Assembly (NCBI GenBank): GCA_046565505.1
Contig: JBKHYJ010000060.1
Location: forward strand, 1 to 13,601
DNA length: 13,601 nt
Reading direction: 5' to 3'
Source of the DNA: JBKHYJ01 sp046565505
GTDB taxonomy: Bacteria > Acidobacteriota > Blastocatellia > UBA7656
Below the pieces are notes generated by a model. That model saw only the letters and a program-made list of their open reading frames with translations. It was not told the origin of the DNA and did no database searches. Position numbers and translations under genes: made by a program. Positions 7,027 to 13,601 of this stretch are shown here, piece by piece (within the stretch, counting starts at the first letter, position 1; every line of letters starts with the position of its first letter).

Positions 7027-10000
7027 CTACTTCTCCTCGTCGCCCGACTGCAAAATCTCAAGCTCCGCCTCGACCTCTTCGTTAGACAGAGCTTCAACCT
7101 CTTTCAGCATGCGCTCTATCTCTTCAAGCTCTTTCTGCTTCGCCTGGCTCTCGCTGATGATGACGGCGAGCCCGGCGATTGTGGGCGACTCGAACAGCTT
7201 GCTTAAAGGCAGCTCGACTTTGAACTCTTTGCGGAGTTGAGAGGCCAGTTGGATCGCCAGCAGCGAGTTGCCCCCGAGGCTGAAAAAGTCGTCGTGAATG
7301 CCCATGCGGTCCATGCCGAAAAGCTTCTGCCATACCTCGGCCATCACGCGCTCGACCTCGTTGGTCGGGGCGGCGTAGTCCGTGTCGAGCCCATCGCGCG
7401 AGTGCTGCTGAGCCGAGCCCGCGCTCTCTAACAGGTTGAGCAGCCCGGACCCGGCCGCGGCGTTCTGCCGCGCGACGACGGCCTGGAAGTCTTGCGTGGC
7501 AACGACGACCTGCGGCTCTGCCCCGCGGAGTATGCGCTCGAACGCTTCGATGCCGTCGGCGTAGCCCACGCCATACTCCGCCCGCGCCCTGCGGAGCTGA
7601 GCCTGCAATTCGGGCACGGCGTCCATCGCCGCCTCCTGCCAGTCTTCCCACTGCGGCGTGTTCCAGTTGATCGCGACGGTGAACACCCCACTTTCGGAAA
7701 AATTCGCGCGGGCGAAGCTGTCAAGGAAAGCGTTGGCCGCGCAGTAGTCGGACTGGCCGACGACGCCGCTGATCGCAAGCGTCGAAGAAAACAGAGCGAT
7801 GAAATCCGGCCGCGAGTCCTTGAGCGCCTCCCAGAGCGCGAGCGCGCCCCTCACTTTCGGGGCGATGACCTGCCCTGCCATTTCCGGCGTCTTCAGTTGG
7901 ACGAGGCCCCCGCCCGTATTCTCCGCCGTGTGTATCGCGCCGTGTACCCGGCCGAAACGCTCGGTGGCCCGCTCGACGACGGCGCGCGTCTGTTCGTAAC
8001 TGGTGATGTCGGCGCTCGCCACCATCACCTCCGCGCCCGAGGCTTCCAGCGCGAGCAGCCTGTTTATCTTTCGGCTCGTCTCTTCGCCTTCAGGCTCGGT
8101 TTCAAGCCACCGCTCCCAACGGTCTCTCTCCGGGAAACCTGCCCGCGCTACGAGAACCAGCTTCGCCCTGTAATTCCCCGCGAGGTGTTCCGCGAGCGCA
8201 AGGTCGAGGTCGCGGAGCCCGCCCGTGAGTAGGTAAACCCCTTCGTCCCTCAGCCGCGCGCGACCCGACGAGTCGGCCTCCAGCCGCACAGGCTCGAAGA
8301 TTTGCTCCCAGCGGTGAGAGCCTCGATAGGCGACTGCGGAATCCCGCGCCTCGCGGCCGAGTTCCGCCACGACCTGCGCGGCCAGCCTTTCTTCAGTCTC
8401 CTCTCCCGAGCCCGTCACGACATCAATACTGCGGCATGCGACGTTCGAGTATTCGAGCGAGATGACCTTTGTAGCGCCGAGCAGCGTCGCCTTCTCCGGG
8501 TCTAGCGGCTCATCGCCCGTCACCTCTTGCAACCCGTTTGAGACGACGCCGATTCGGATAGCCTCGCTCAAGAACTCCTCGCCAATCGCCTGTGCGAGAA
8601 AAATCAAGCCGTAGAAACCTAAATATTGAGACTGATCGAATCGCTCGCGGGCGGGCGACGCTCCGCCGGCCGGCGTCACGTTCCAGAGGTGAATAATCGC
8701 GCGCGGAGTCTTGTCGAGCGCGCGGAGTTCGGCAAGCAGCCTGCCATAATCGTCTCGCCCGCGCGGGTTGATCGAATAAGCGCGGCCGCCGGCCCGCGAG
8801 AACTCGCTTCCGGCTTTGACCTCGACGACGTAGTGGCCGCCCTGTTCGAGGCGCTTGATTATCCTGTCGCCGAGCCCCCCCGTGTCGCTGAAGATCAGCC
8901 AGCAGGACTTTTCATCCGCCTGTTGTCGCGCGGGCTCGGAGGCCGCCGACCGCTTCCAGGAAGGCACATAGAACCAGTCCGATATGTCGGGCTTTCTCTC
9001 AAAGGTCTTTTCACGCGCGCCCGATTGCGCGGGACCGGCCGGTTCGATCCAGTAACGCTCGCGCTCGAACGGGTAGGTCGGCAGCGGCACGCGACTGCGA
9101 GGCTCGCCGGCCTGGAAGCCCGCCCAATCAATATCGACGCCTTCAACCCACAAGCGGCCGAGTGCGTTCAGCAAGAATCCGTAGTCCGACTGCTGGTCGC
9201 GCGGCCGGCGCATCGCGGGAACCACGATTCGGCCTGCGCCATTGTTTCCTTGCTGATTGACGGGACCGGCGGCCATCCGCCCGGGCCCGACTTCCAGAAA
9301 AACCATGTCCGGCTCTCGGAGCAACTCTTCGATGCCGTCTTGAAAGCGCACCGTCTGTCGCAGGTGATTCGCCCAGTAGTCGGGGCTCGTCGCCTCGCCG
9401 GTCGTGATCCACGTCCCCGTGACGTTCGATATGAAACGGGCGGCCGGGCTGTTGAGCCTGACCTTTTTCATGTGCTCGACGAATTGCCCCAGTATCGGCT
9501 CCATCGCCCCCGAGTGAAAAGCGTGGGACGTGCGCAGTCGGCTACAGGTCAGGCCGTCGCTGCCGAGCCGGTGCTCAAGGTCGCTCACCGCGTCGGCGGG
9601 GCCAGAGATTATGCAAAGTGAGGGCGCGTTGACAGCGGCGATGGCGAGCTTGCTGTCTTTCTCGACGAGCGGCCGTGCGGCTTGCTCGGAGAGCGGGACG
9701 GCCAGCATCGCGCCGCCGGGGAGCTGCTGCATCAACCTGCCGCGCGCGGCGACTACCGTTAACGCGTCTTCGAGCGAAAAGACCCCGGCGAGACACGCGG
9801 CGACGTATTCGCCTATGCTGTGTCCGATCATGGCTTGCGGGCGCACGCCCCATTCGATCAGCAAGCTGGCCAGCGCATGCCCGATTACGAAAAGCGCCGG
9901 CTGAGTGATGAAGGTCTGTTCCAGTTGCTCCGCGGCACGTTCAGCCTGCGACTCCGGCGGGTAGAGCAAATCGCGCAAGTCTAATCCGAGCAGGGGACAC

Positions 10001-11697
10001 AGAAAGTCGCAGCAGCGATCAACCTGCGCGCGAAAGGCGGGCTCAAGCTCATAAAGCTCGCGCCCCATGCCGGCGTACTGGGTGCCCTGCCCCGAAAAGA
10101 CGAACGCGACGGGCCGGTCGCGGAGTTCCTGCGAGCCCGTCATTACTCGCTTCGCGTCGAGAGGGTCGAGCGCCGCCAGCAGGTCTTCAACGCCGCGGCA
10201 AACGACGGCGCGGCGGTGCTCGAACGCGCGCCTCCCTACCCGCAGCGTATGAGCCACGTCGGCTAGGCTCGCGCCGGCGTTCCGTCTCAGGTGAGCGGCG
10301 TGATTCGCCGTGGCCGCGTCGAGCGCCGACCTGGTTCTGGCCGAAAACACAATCAAATGGTATGGAGGGTCGCCCGCGGGAGGCTCGGCGGCGGGGGCTT
10401 CTTCGAGTATGACGTGCGCGTTGGTCCCGCCGATGCCGAAAGAGCTGACGCCGGCGCGGCGCGGGCTGGCGTCCCACTCACGCAAGCGGTCATTGACGTA
10501 AAAGGGGCTGTTAGCAAAATCGATCTTCGCGTTAGGCCTCTGGAAATGGAGGCTCGGCGGCAGCAGCCTGTGTTTCAGCGCGAGCACCGTCTTGATGAAG
10601 CCGGCGACGCCGGCCGCGGCGTCGAGGTGGCCCAGGTTGGTCTTCACGGAGCCGATGGCGCAGAAGCCTTTCTTCGAGGTCTTCGCGCGGAAGGCTTCCG
10701 TCAGGGCCGCGACCTCTATGGGGTCGCCCAGAGGCGTGCCTGTCCCGTGGGCCTCGACGTAGCTGATCGTTTCAGGCTCGACCATAGCCATGCCGAGCGC
10801 CTCCTCGATCACGGCCGCCTGCCCGTCAACGCTCGGCGCGGTGAAGCCGACTTTCAGCGAGCCATCATTATTAGTGGCCGAGCCCTTTATGACCGCGTGG
10901 ATCGTGTCCCGGTCGGCCAGCGCGTCCGAGAGCCGCTTCAACACGACGACGCCTGCGCCGCTGCCGCTGACGGTCCCCCGCGCGCCCTCGTCGAAGGCGC
11001 GGCAGTGGCCGTCAGGCGAGAGGATGCCGCCCTCTTGATAAAAGTATCCTTGCTTCTGAGGCAGCCGCACGGAGACGCCGCCGGCCATCGCCATGTCGCA
11101 CTCGCGGTTGAGCAGGCTTTGACACGCAAGGTGGATTGCGACTAATGAAGTAGAGCATGCGGTCTGGACCGTGAAGCTCGGCCCCCTGAGGTTCAGCCTG
11201 TAGGAGACCTGAGTTGAAAGGAAATCTCTATCGTTCCCGATGGATGTCTGCAACCCCCCGACGGATTCTATTAGCGCGCCATTGGGGAGAAGGTTGTTGA
11301 TGAGGTAAGAGCTTTCGCTCATGCCCGCGAAGACGCCTACGCGCTGCCTGTGACGTTCCGAGCCGTAGCCCGCGTCTTCAATCGCCTCCCAGGCGCACTC
11401 AAGAAAGACGCGGTGCTGAGGGTCTGTGACTTCAGCCTCCCTGGGGTTGAATCCGAAAAACTGCGCGTCGAACGACTCGACATCTTCTAGCACGCCGCCC
11501 GCCTTGACGTAATCTGGATCGTCGAGCGCGGCCCTGTCAACGCCGGCCGCCTCCAGCTCCTCGTCCGAGAACGCGGAGAGCGATTCGACGCCGTCGCGCA
11601 GGTTTTCCCAGTACCGGGCCAGATTACCGGCCCCCGGGAACCGGCCCGACATGCCGATCACGGCTATTTCATAAGCAGAGTCATCTGAGCCACTCAT
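7027..11697 (-). CDS. Type I PKS module, KS–AT–KR–ACP (KR probably impaired)
   Basis: A one-module polyketide synthase of 1556 residues that extends a carrier-bound acyl or aminoacyl chain by two carbons. The KS (8–430) has Cys181 (TACSTS), His317 (EAHGTG) and His357 (NLGH), so condensation should work. The AT (528–830) has Ser627 in GHSIGE and HAFH at 725–728, typical of malonyl-CoA selection. The KR region (about 905–1335) has Lys1281, Ser1304/1305, Tyr1318 and Asn1322. However, the expected TGGxGxxG nucleotide loop reads TGGLRDLD (1158–1165), and HAAG reads HTAE (1256–1259), so NADPH binding is doubtful. The ACP (1445–1515) carries Ser1478 in LGGNSLL. The tail 1516–1556 is acidic and helical and may be a docking element. 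There is no DH, ER, MT or TE. GAGGGG lies just upstream of the ATG. Context places it after an amino-acid-loading NRPS. Confidence 0.96.
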   Translation of the reverse strand: MSGSDDSAYEIAVIGMSGRFPGAGNLARYWENLRDGVESLSAFSDEELEAAGVDRAALDDPDYVKAGGVLEDVESFDAQFFGFNPREAEVTDPQHRVFLECAWEAIEDAGYGSERHRQRVGVFAGMSESSYLINNLLPNGALIESVGGLQTSIGNDRDFLSTQVSYRLNLRGPSFTVQTACSTSLVAIHLACQSLLNRECDMAMAGGVSVRLPQKQGYFYQEGGILSPDGHCRAFDEGARGTVSGSGAGVVVLKRLSDALADRDTIHAVIKGSATNNDGSLKVGFTAPSVDGQAAVIEEALGMAMVEPETISYVEAHGTGTPLGDPIEVAALTEAFRAKTSKKGFCAIGSVKTNLGHLDAAAGVAGFIKTVLALKHRLLPPSLHFQRPNAKIDFANSPFYVNDRLREWDASPRRAGVSSFGIGGTNAHVILEEAPAAEPPAGDPPYHLIVFSARTRSALDAATANHAAHLRRNAGASLADVAHTLRVGRRAFEHRRAVVCRGVEDLLAALDPLDAKRVMTGSQELRDRPVAFVFSGQGTQYAGMGRELYELEPAFRAQVDRCCDFLCPLLGLDLRDLLYPPESQAERAAEQLEQTFITQPALFVIGHALASLLIEWGVRPQAMIGHSIGEYVAACLAGVFSLEDALTVVAARGRLMQQLPGGAMLAVPLSEQAARPLVEKDSKLAIAAVNAPSLCIISGPADAVSDLEHRLGSDGLTCSRLRTSHAFHSGAMEPILGQFVEHMKKVRLNSPAARFISNVTGTWITTGEATSPDYWANHLRQTVRFQDGIEELLREPDMVFLEVGPGRMAAGPVNQQGNNGAGRIVVPAMRRPRDQQSDYGFLLNALGRLWVEGVDIDWAGFQAGEPRSRVPLPTYPFERERYWIEPAGPAQSGAREKTFERKPDISDWFYVPSWKRSAASEPARQQADEKSCWLIFSDTGGLGDRIIKRLEQGGHYVVEVKAGSEFSRAGGRAYSINPRGRDDYGRLLAELRALDKTPRAIIHLWNVTPAGGASPARERFDQSQYLGFYGLIFLAQAIGEEFLSEAIRIGVVSNGLQEVTGDEPLDPEKATLLGATKVISLEYSNVACRSIDVVTGSGEETEERLAAQVVAELGREARDSAVAYRGSHRWEQIFEPVRLEADSSGRARLRDEGVYLLTGGLRDLDLALAEHLAGNYRAKLVLVARAGFPERDRWERWLETEPEGEETSRKINRLLALEASGAEVMVASADITSYEQTRAVVERATERFGRVHGAIHTAENTGGGLVQLKTPEMAGQVIAPKVRGALALWEALKDSRPDFIALFSSTLAISGVVGQSDYCAANAFLDSFARANFSESGVFTVAINWNTPQWEDWQEAAMDAVPELQAQLRRARAEYGVGYADGIEAFERILRGAEPQVVVATQDFQAVVARQNAAAGSGLLNLLESAGSAQQHSRDGLDTDYAAPTNEVERVMAEVWQKLFGMDRMGIHDDFFSLGGNSLLAIQLASQLRKEFKVELPLSKLFESPTIAGLAVIISESQAKQKELEEIERMLKEVEALSNEEVEAELEILQSGDEEK

Positions 11698-11722
11698 CCT
11701 CTACCCCTCGAACACGCGCAAC

Positions 11723-11744
11723 GCACGCCCGTGAGCGGTCGTGC
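11723..11744 (-). other. Inverted repeat in the PKS 5' leader
   Basis: On the minus strand GCACGACC and GGGCGTGC can pair, with one A·G mismatch, around the loop GCTCAC. It lies about 26 bp upstream of the PKS start and close to the Shine-Dalgarno region. No T-run follows, so it does not look like a terminator. It could be an mRNA leader structure or chance in GC-rich DNA. Confidence 0.3.
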
Positions 11745-11779
11745 TTACAAAGGCTGATTAATTTTTTGTGGGATCACTC

Positions 11780-11808
11780 ACTATAACAACGAGCTTTTCC
11801 GCCCGCAA
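11780..11808 (-). promoter_or_regulatory. Possible sigma70-like promoter upstream of the PKS operon
   Basis: Read on the minus strand, TTGCGG (11808–11803) and TATAGT (11785–11780) are separated by exactly 17 bp. The -10 matches TATAAT at 5/6 and the -35 matches TTGACA at only 3/6. It sits in the one AT-rich gap of the window, 138 bp between the NRPS stop and the PKS start. It would give a leader of about 75 nt. The host's promoter consensus is unknown. Confidence 0.3.
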
Positions 11809-11835
11809 ATTTAATAAAAACTCGGCCCCGAAAAC

Positions 11836-13601
11836 TCACGGTCGATCTTTTCGCGGTGAGCGGGCCTGCCCGCCGCGACGGGCGCGCTGCGCGATGGACT
11901 CTCTGCGGGAGACGCCGCGCTCTTGATTCTCGCGCGCCGAAGTTCGCGCCTCGTCACCCCCGCTCAAGTGCTGAGCGAGTGAGCTTACGGTCGGGAACTT
12001 AAACAACTCTACGATGGACAGGTCCCTGTTCATCACCTCGCGCAGCCGGCTGTGGACTTCGACCATTAGCAGGGAATGGCCGCCGAGGTCGAAGAAGTTA
12101 TCATACCTACCTACGCGCCCGACGCGCAGCGTGTCTTGCCATATGGCGGCGATGGCCCGTTCGAGCTCGCCCGCGGGCGCGACGAAGCCCTTTCCCGGAT
12201 CGGGGTGAGACGTGTCAGGCGCAGGCAGCCCGTCGCGGTCTACCTTGCCGTTTGCAGTCAAAGGGAGCGCGTCGAGAATCACGAACGCGGAAGGCACCAT
12301 GTAATCCGGCAGACTTTCTCTGAGCAACGCGCGTAACTCCCCGGCCGTAAGAGCCCGGCCCGGCTTCGGGACGGCGTAAGCTACGAGTCGCTTGTGGCCG
12401 GGCGCATCCTCTCTCAGCACCACGACGGCTTCGCTAACGGCCGCGTGCGCGTTCAACACGAACTCAATCTCGCCAAGCTCTATGCGGAATCCGCGAATCT
12501 TAACCTGGTAATCGCTCCGGCCGACGAACTCCAGGTTCCCGTCCGCGAGGTAGCGGGCGAGGTCCCCGCTGCGATACAGCCGCGCGCCGGGCGAGTCCGC
12601 GAACGGGTTCGGGATGAACTTCTCGGCCGTCGTGTCCGGGCGGTTCAAATACCCGCGCGCCAGCCCTTCGCCGCCGATGTAGAGCTCGCCCGTCACGCCT
12701 ATCGGCACAGGGTTCAGGCGCCCATCGAGCAAGTAGACCTGCACGTTCGCTATCGGCCGCCCTATCGTCGGGGCGGCTTGCCTTCCGGTCATAGCCACAG
12801 CGCGGGCGCATGTGGCGACGACGGTGTTTTCGCTCGGGCCATAGTGATTCACCAGCGCGAAGCCCTGGCCTTCGCGCTCCGCCTGATTGAGCTTATCGCC
12901 GCCCGTCACCATAAGCCTCAAGCGCGCGCCCCTAAGACACGGCTCATCCAAAACCATCTCGACCAGGGGCGTCGGCAGAAAACAGACGGTAACGCCTTCG
13001 CGCGCGACCCAGCGGGCGAGCTCTGAAGGACGCGCGCGGGTCTCCGCGTCAGGAATGTGTAGGCTCGCGCCCGCGGCGAGGTAAGGCCATGTCTCCCAGA
13101 CGGAGGCGTCGAAGGATGGCCCGGCCACCTGGCTCGCGCGGTCAGCCGGTGTGATCTCATACGCGCGATTATGCCAGGAAACAAGATTGACCAGACTGGA
13201 ATGCTGAACCTCCACGCCCTTGGGCCTGCCGGTTGACCCCGAAGTGTAGAGCACGTAAGCGAGGTTGCTCGGCCCCACGCCGCTGTCGAAATCTTTGTCG
13301 CTCTCGCCGGCGAACGCCTCGTAGTTCTCAAGGCAAATCACCTCCACGTCATGCTCGGGCAACCGCTCAATCAGTCGTTGCTGGGTCAGCACGAGCGTGA
13401 GGCCGGCATCCTTCACCATGTAGAGCAGGCGGTCCTTAGGGTAAGAAGGGTCAAGCGGCACGTACGCGGCCCCGGCCTTCATCACCCCGAGCAGCCCCAC
13501 CACCATAACTGCCGACCTATCCGCGCACACACCGACCCTGCTCTCTAACCTCACCCCGCGCCTCTTCAGGTATCTCGCCAGTTGGTTAGCCCTCCCGTTC
13601 A
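11836..13601 (-). CDS. NRPS C-terminal part, adenylation–PCP (5' end beyond window)
   Basis: The 3' end of an NRPS gene that activates an amino acid and holds it on a carrier. The frame is open to the window edge; GTG 13554 is an internal Val, not a start. Counting that Val as 1, the A domain shows A2 MKAGAAYVPLDP (25–36), A3 YTSGSTGRPKG (103–113), A4 FDASVWE (148–154), A5 NHYGPSE (236–242), A7 YRSGDLARY (327–335), A8 GRSDYQVKIRGFRIELGE and A10 Lys437. Aligned by eye to PheA, the pocket reads D-A-W-P-V-G-H-V-V-K, nearest to a Leu-type code I remember (DAWFLGNVVK). A hydrophobic substrate is possible, but this is weak. The PCP has Ser494 in LGGHSLL. An Arg-rich tail of about 40 residues follows and could be a linker to the PKS. 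No TE or C domain follows, consistent with hand-over to the downstream KS. Confidence 0.95.
   Translation of the reverse strand, partial: NGRANQLARYLKRRGVRLESRVGVCADRSAVMVVGLLGVMKAGAAYVPLDPSYPKDRLLYMVKDAGLTLVLTQQRLIERLPEHDVEVICLENYEAFAGESDKDFDSGVGPSNLAYVLYTSGSTGRPKGVEVQHSSLVNLVSWHNRAYEITPADRASQVAGPSFDASVWETWPYLAAGASLHIPDAETRARPSELARWVAREGVTVCFLPTPLVEMVLDEPCLRGARLRLMVTGGDKLNQAEREGQGFALVNHYGPSENTVVATCARAVAMTGRQAAPTIGRPIANVQVYLLDGRLNPVPIGVTGELYIGGEGLARGYLNRPDTTAEKFIPNPFADSPGARLYRSGDLARYLADGNLEFVGRSDYQVKIRGFRIELGEIEFVLNAHAAVSEAVVVLREDAPGHKRLVAYAVPKPGRALTAGELRALLRESLPDYMVPSAFVILDALPLTANGKVDRDGLPAPDTSHPDPGKGFVAPAGELERAIAAIWQDTLRVGRVGRYDNFFDLGGHSLLMVEVHSRLREVMNRDLSIVELFKFPTVSSLAQHLSGGDEARTSARENQERGVSRRESIAQRARRGGQARSPRKDRP

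Noticed and set aside
11810..11835. Possible terminator after the upstream NRPS (inverted TCGG–CCGA followed by a T-rich run)
   Set aside because: The stem would be only 3–4 bp with a loop too small to be stable, despite the T-rich tail.
13552..13554. GTG as the start of a separate 572-residue gene
   Set aside because: The frame is open upstream to the window edge and encodes conserved adenylation-domain sequence (NGRANQLARYLKRRG), so the GTG is an internal Val.
1..13601. tRNA, rRNA, CRISPR array, insertion sequence or attachment site
   Set aside because: No repeat–spacer pattern, transposase motif or RNA-like structure was seen, and almost all the sequence is accounted for by coding regions.

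Overview
The window holds part of a hybrid non-ribosomal peptide / polyketide (NRPS–PKS) assembly-line cluster. All six genes lie on the minus strand, so transcription runs from high to low coordinates. GC content is high and the genes are tightly packed. One product is an exported Ntn-hydrolase, which fits a Gram-negative bacterium. The style of the assembly-line proteins would fit Acidobacteriota, Myxococcota or a similar soil lineage, but no taxonomic marker is present and this is only an impression.

Layout in transcription order. (1) 13601–11836: C-terminal part of an NRPS (adenylation, then PCP), cut by the window edge. (2) A 138-bp AT-rich gap with a possible promoter. (3) 11697–7027: a one-module type I PKS (KS–AT–KR–ACP). 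Its KR keeps the catalytic residues but has lost the glycine-rich NADPH motif. (4) 7017–5776: a luciferase-like monooxygenase (LLM) of the MupA/Atu3671 type. (5) 5746–4295: a stand-alone condensation domain. (6) 4234–2006: a secreted acylase of the PvdQ / aculeacin-acylase type. (7) 1984–<1: the start of another NRPS (condensation, adenylation), cut by the window edge. The gaps after the PKS are 9, 29, 60 and 21 bp, and each gene has a clear Shine-Dalgarno sequence, so these genes probably form one operon.

How the genes may work together (inference). The upstream NRPS loads an amino acid and the PKS adds a malonyl-derived C2 unit. The altered KR may leave the beta-ketone in place. The LLM could then oxidise the ACP-bound intermediate, plausibly at the alpha carbon, before a C domain passes it to the next amino acid. 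The LLM, the stand-alone C protein and the downstream NRPS begin with the same 27-residue helical segment. This suggests that all three dock on the assembly line, possibly on the acidic C-terminal tail of the PKS. The acylase would act outside the cytoplasm, for example by removing an acyl group from a precursor.

No thioesterase, phosphopantetheinyl transferase, transporter or regulator lies in the window, so the cluster extends beyond both ends. I saw no RNA genes, insertion sequences or CRISPR arrays. There is no gene-free stretch above 300 bp.
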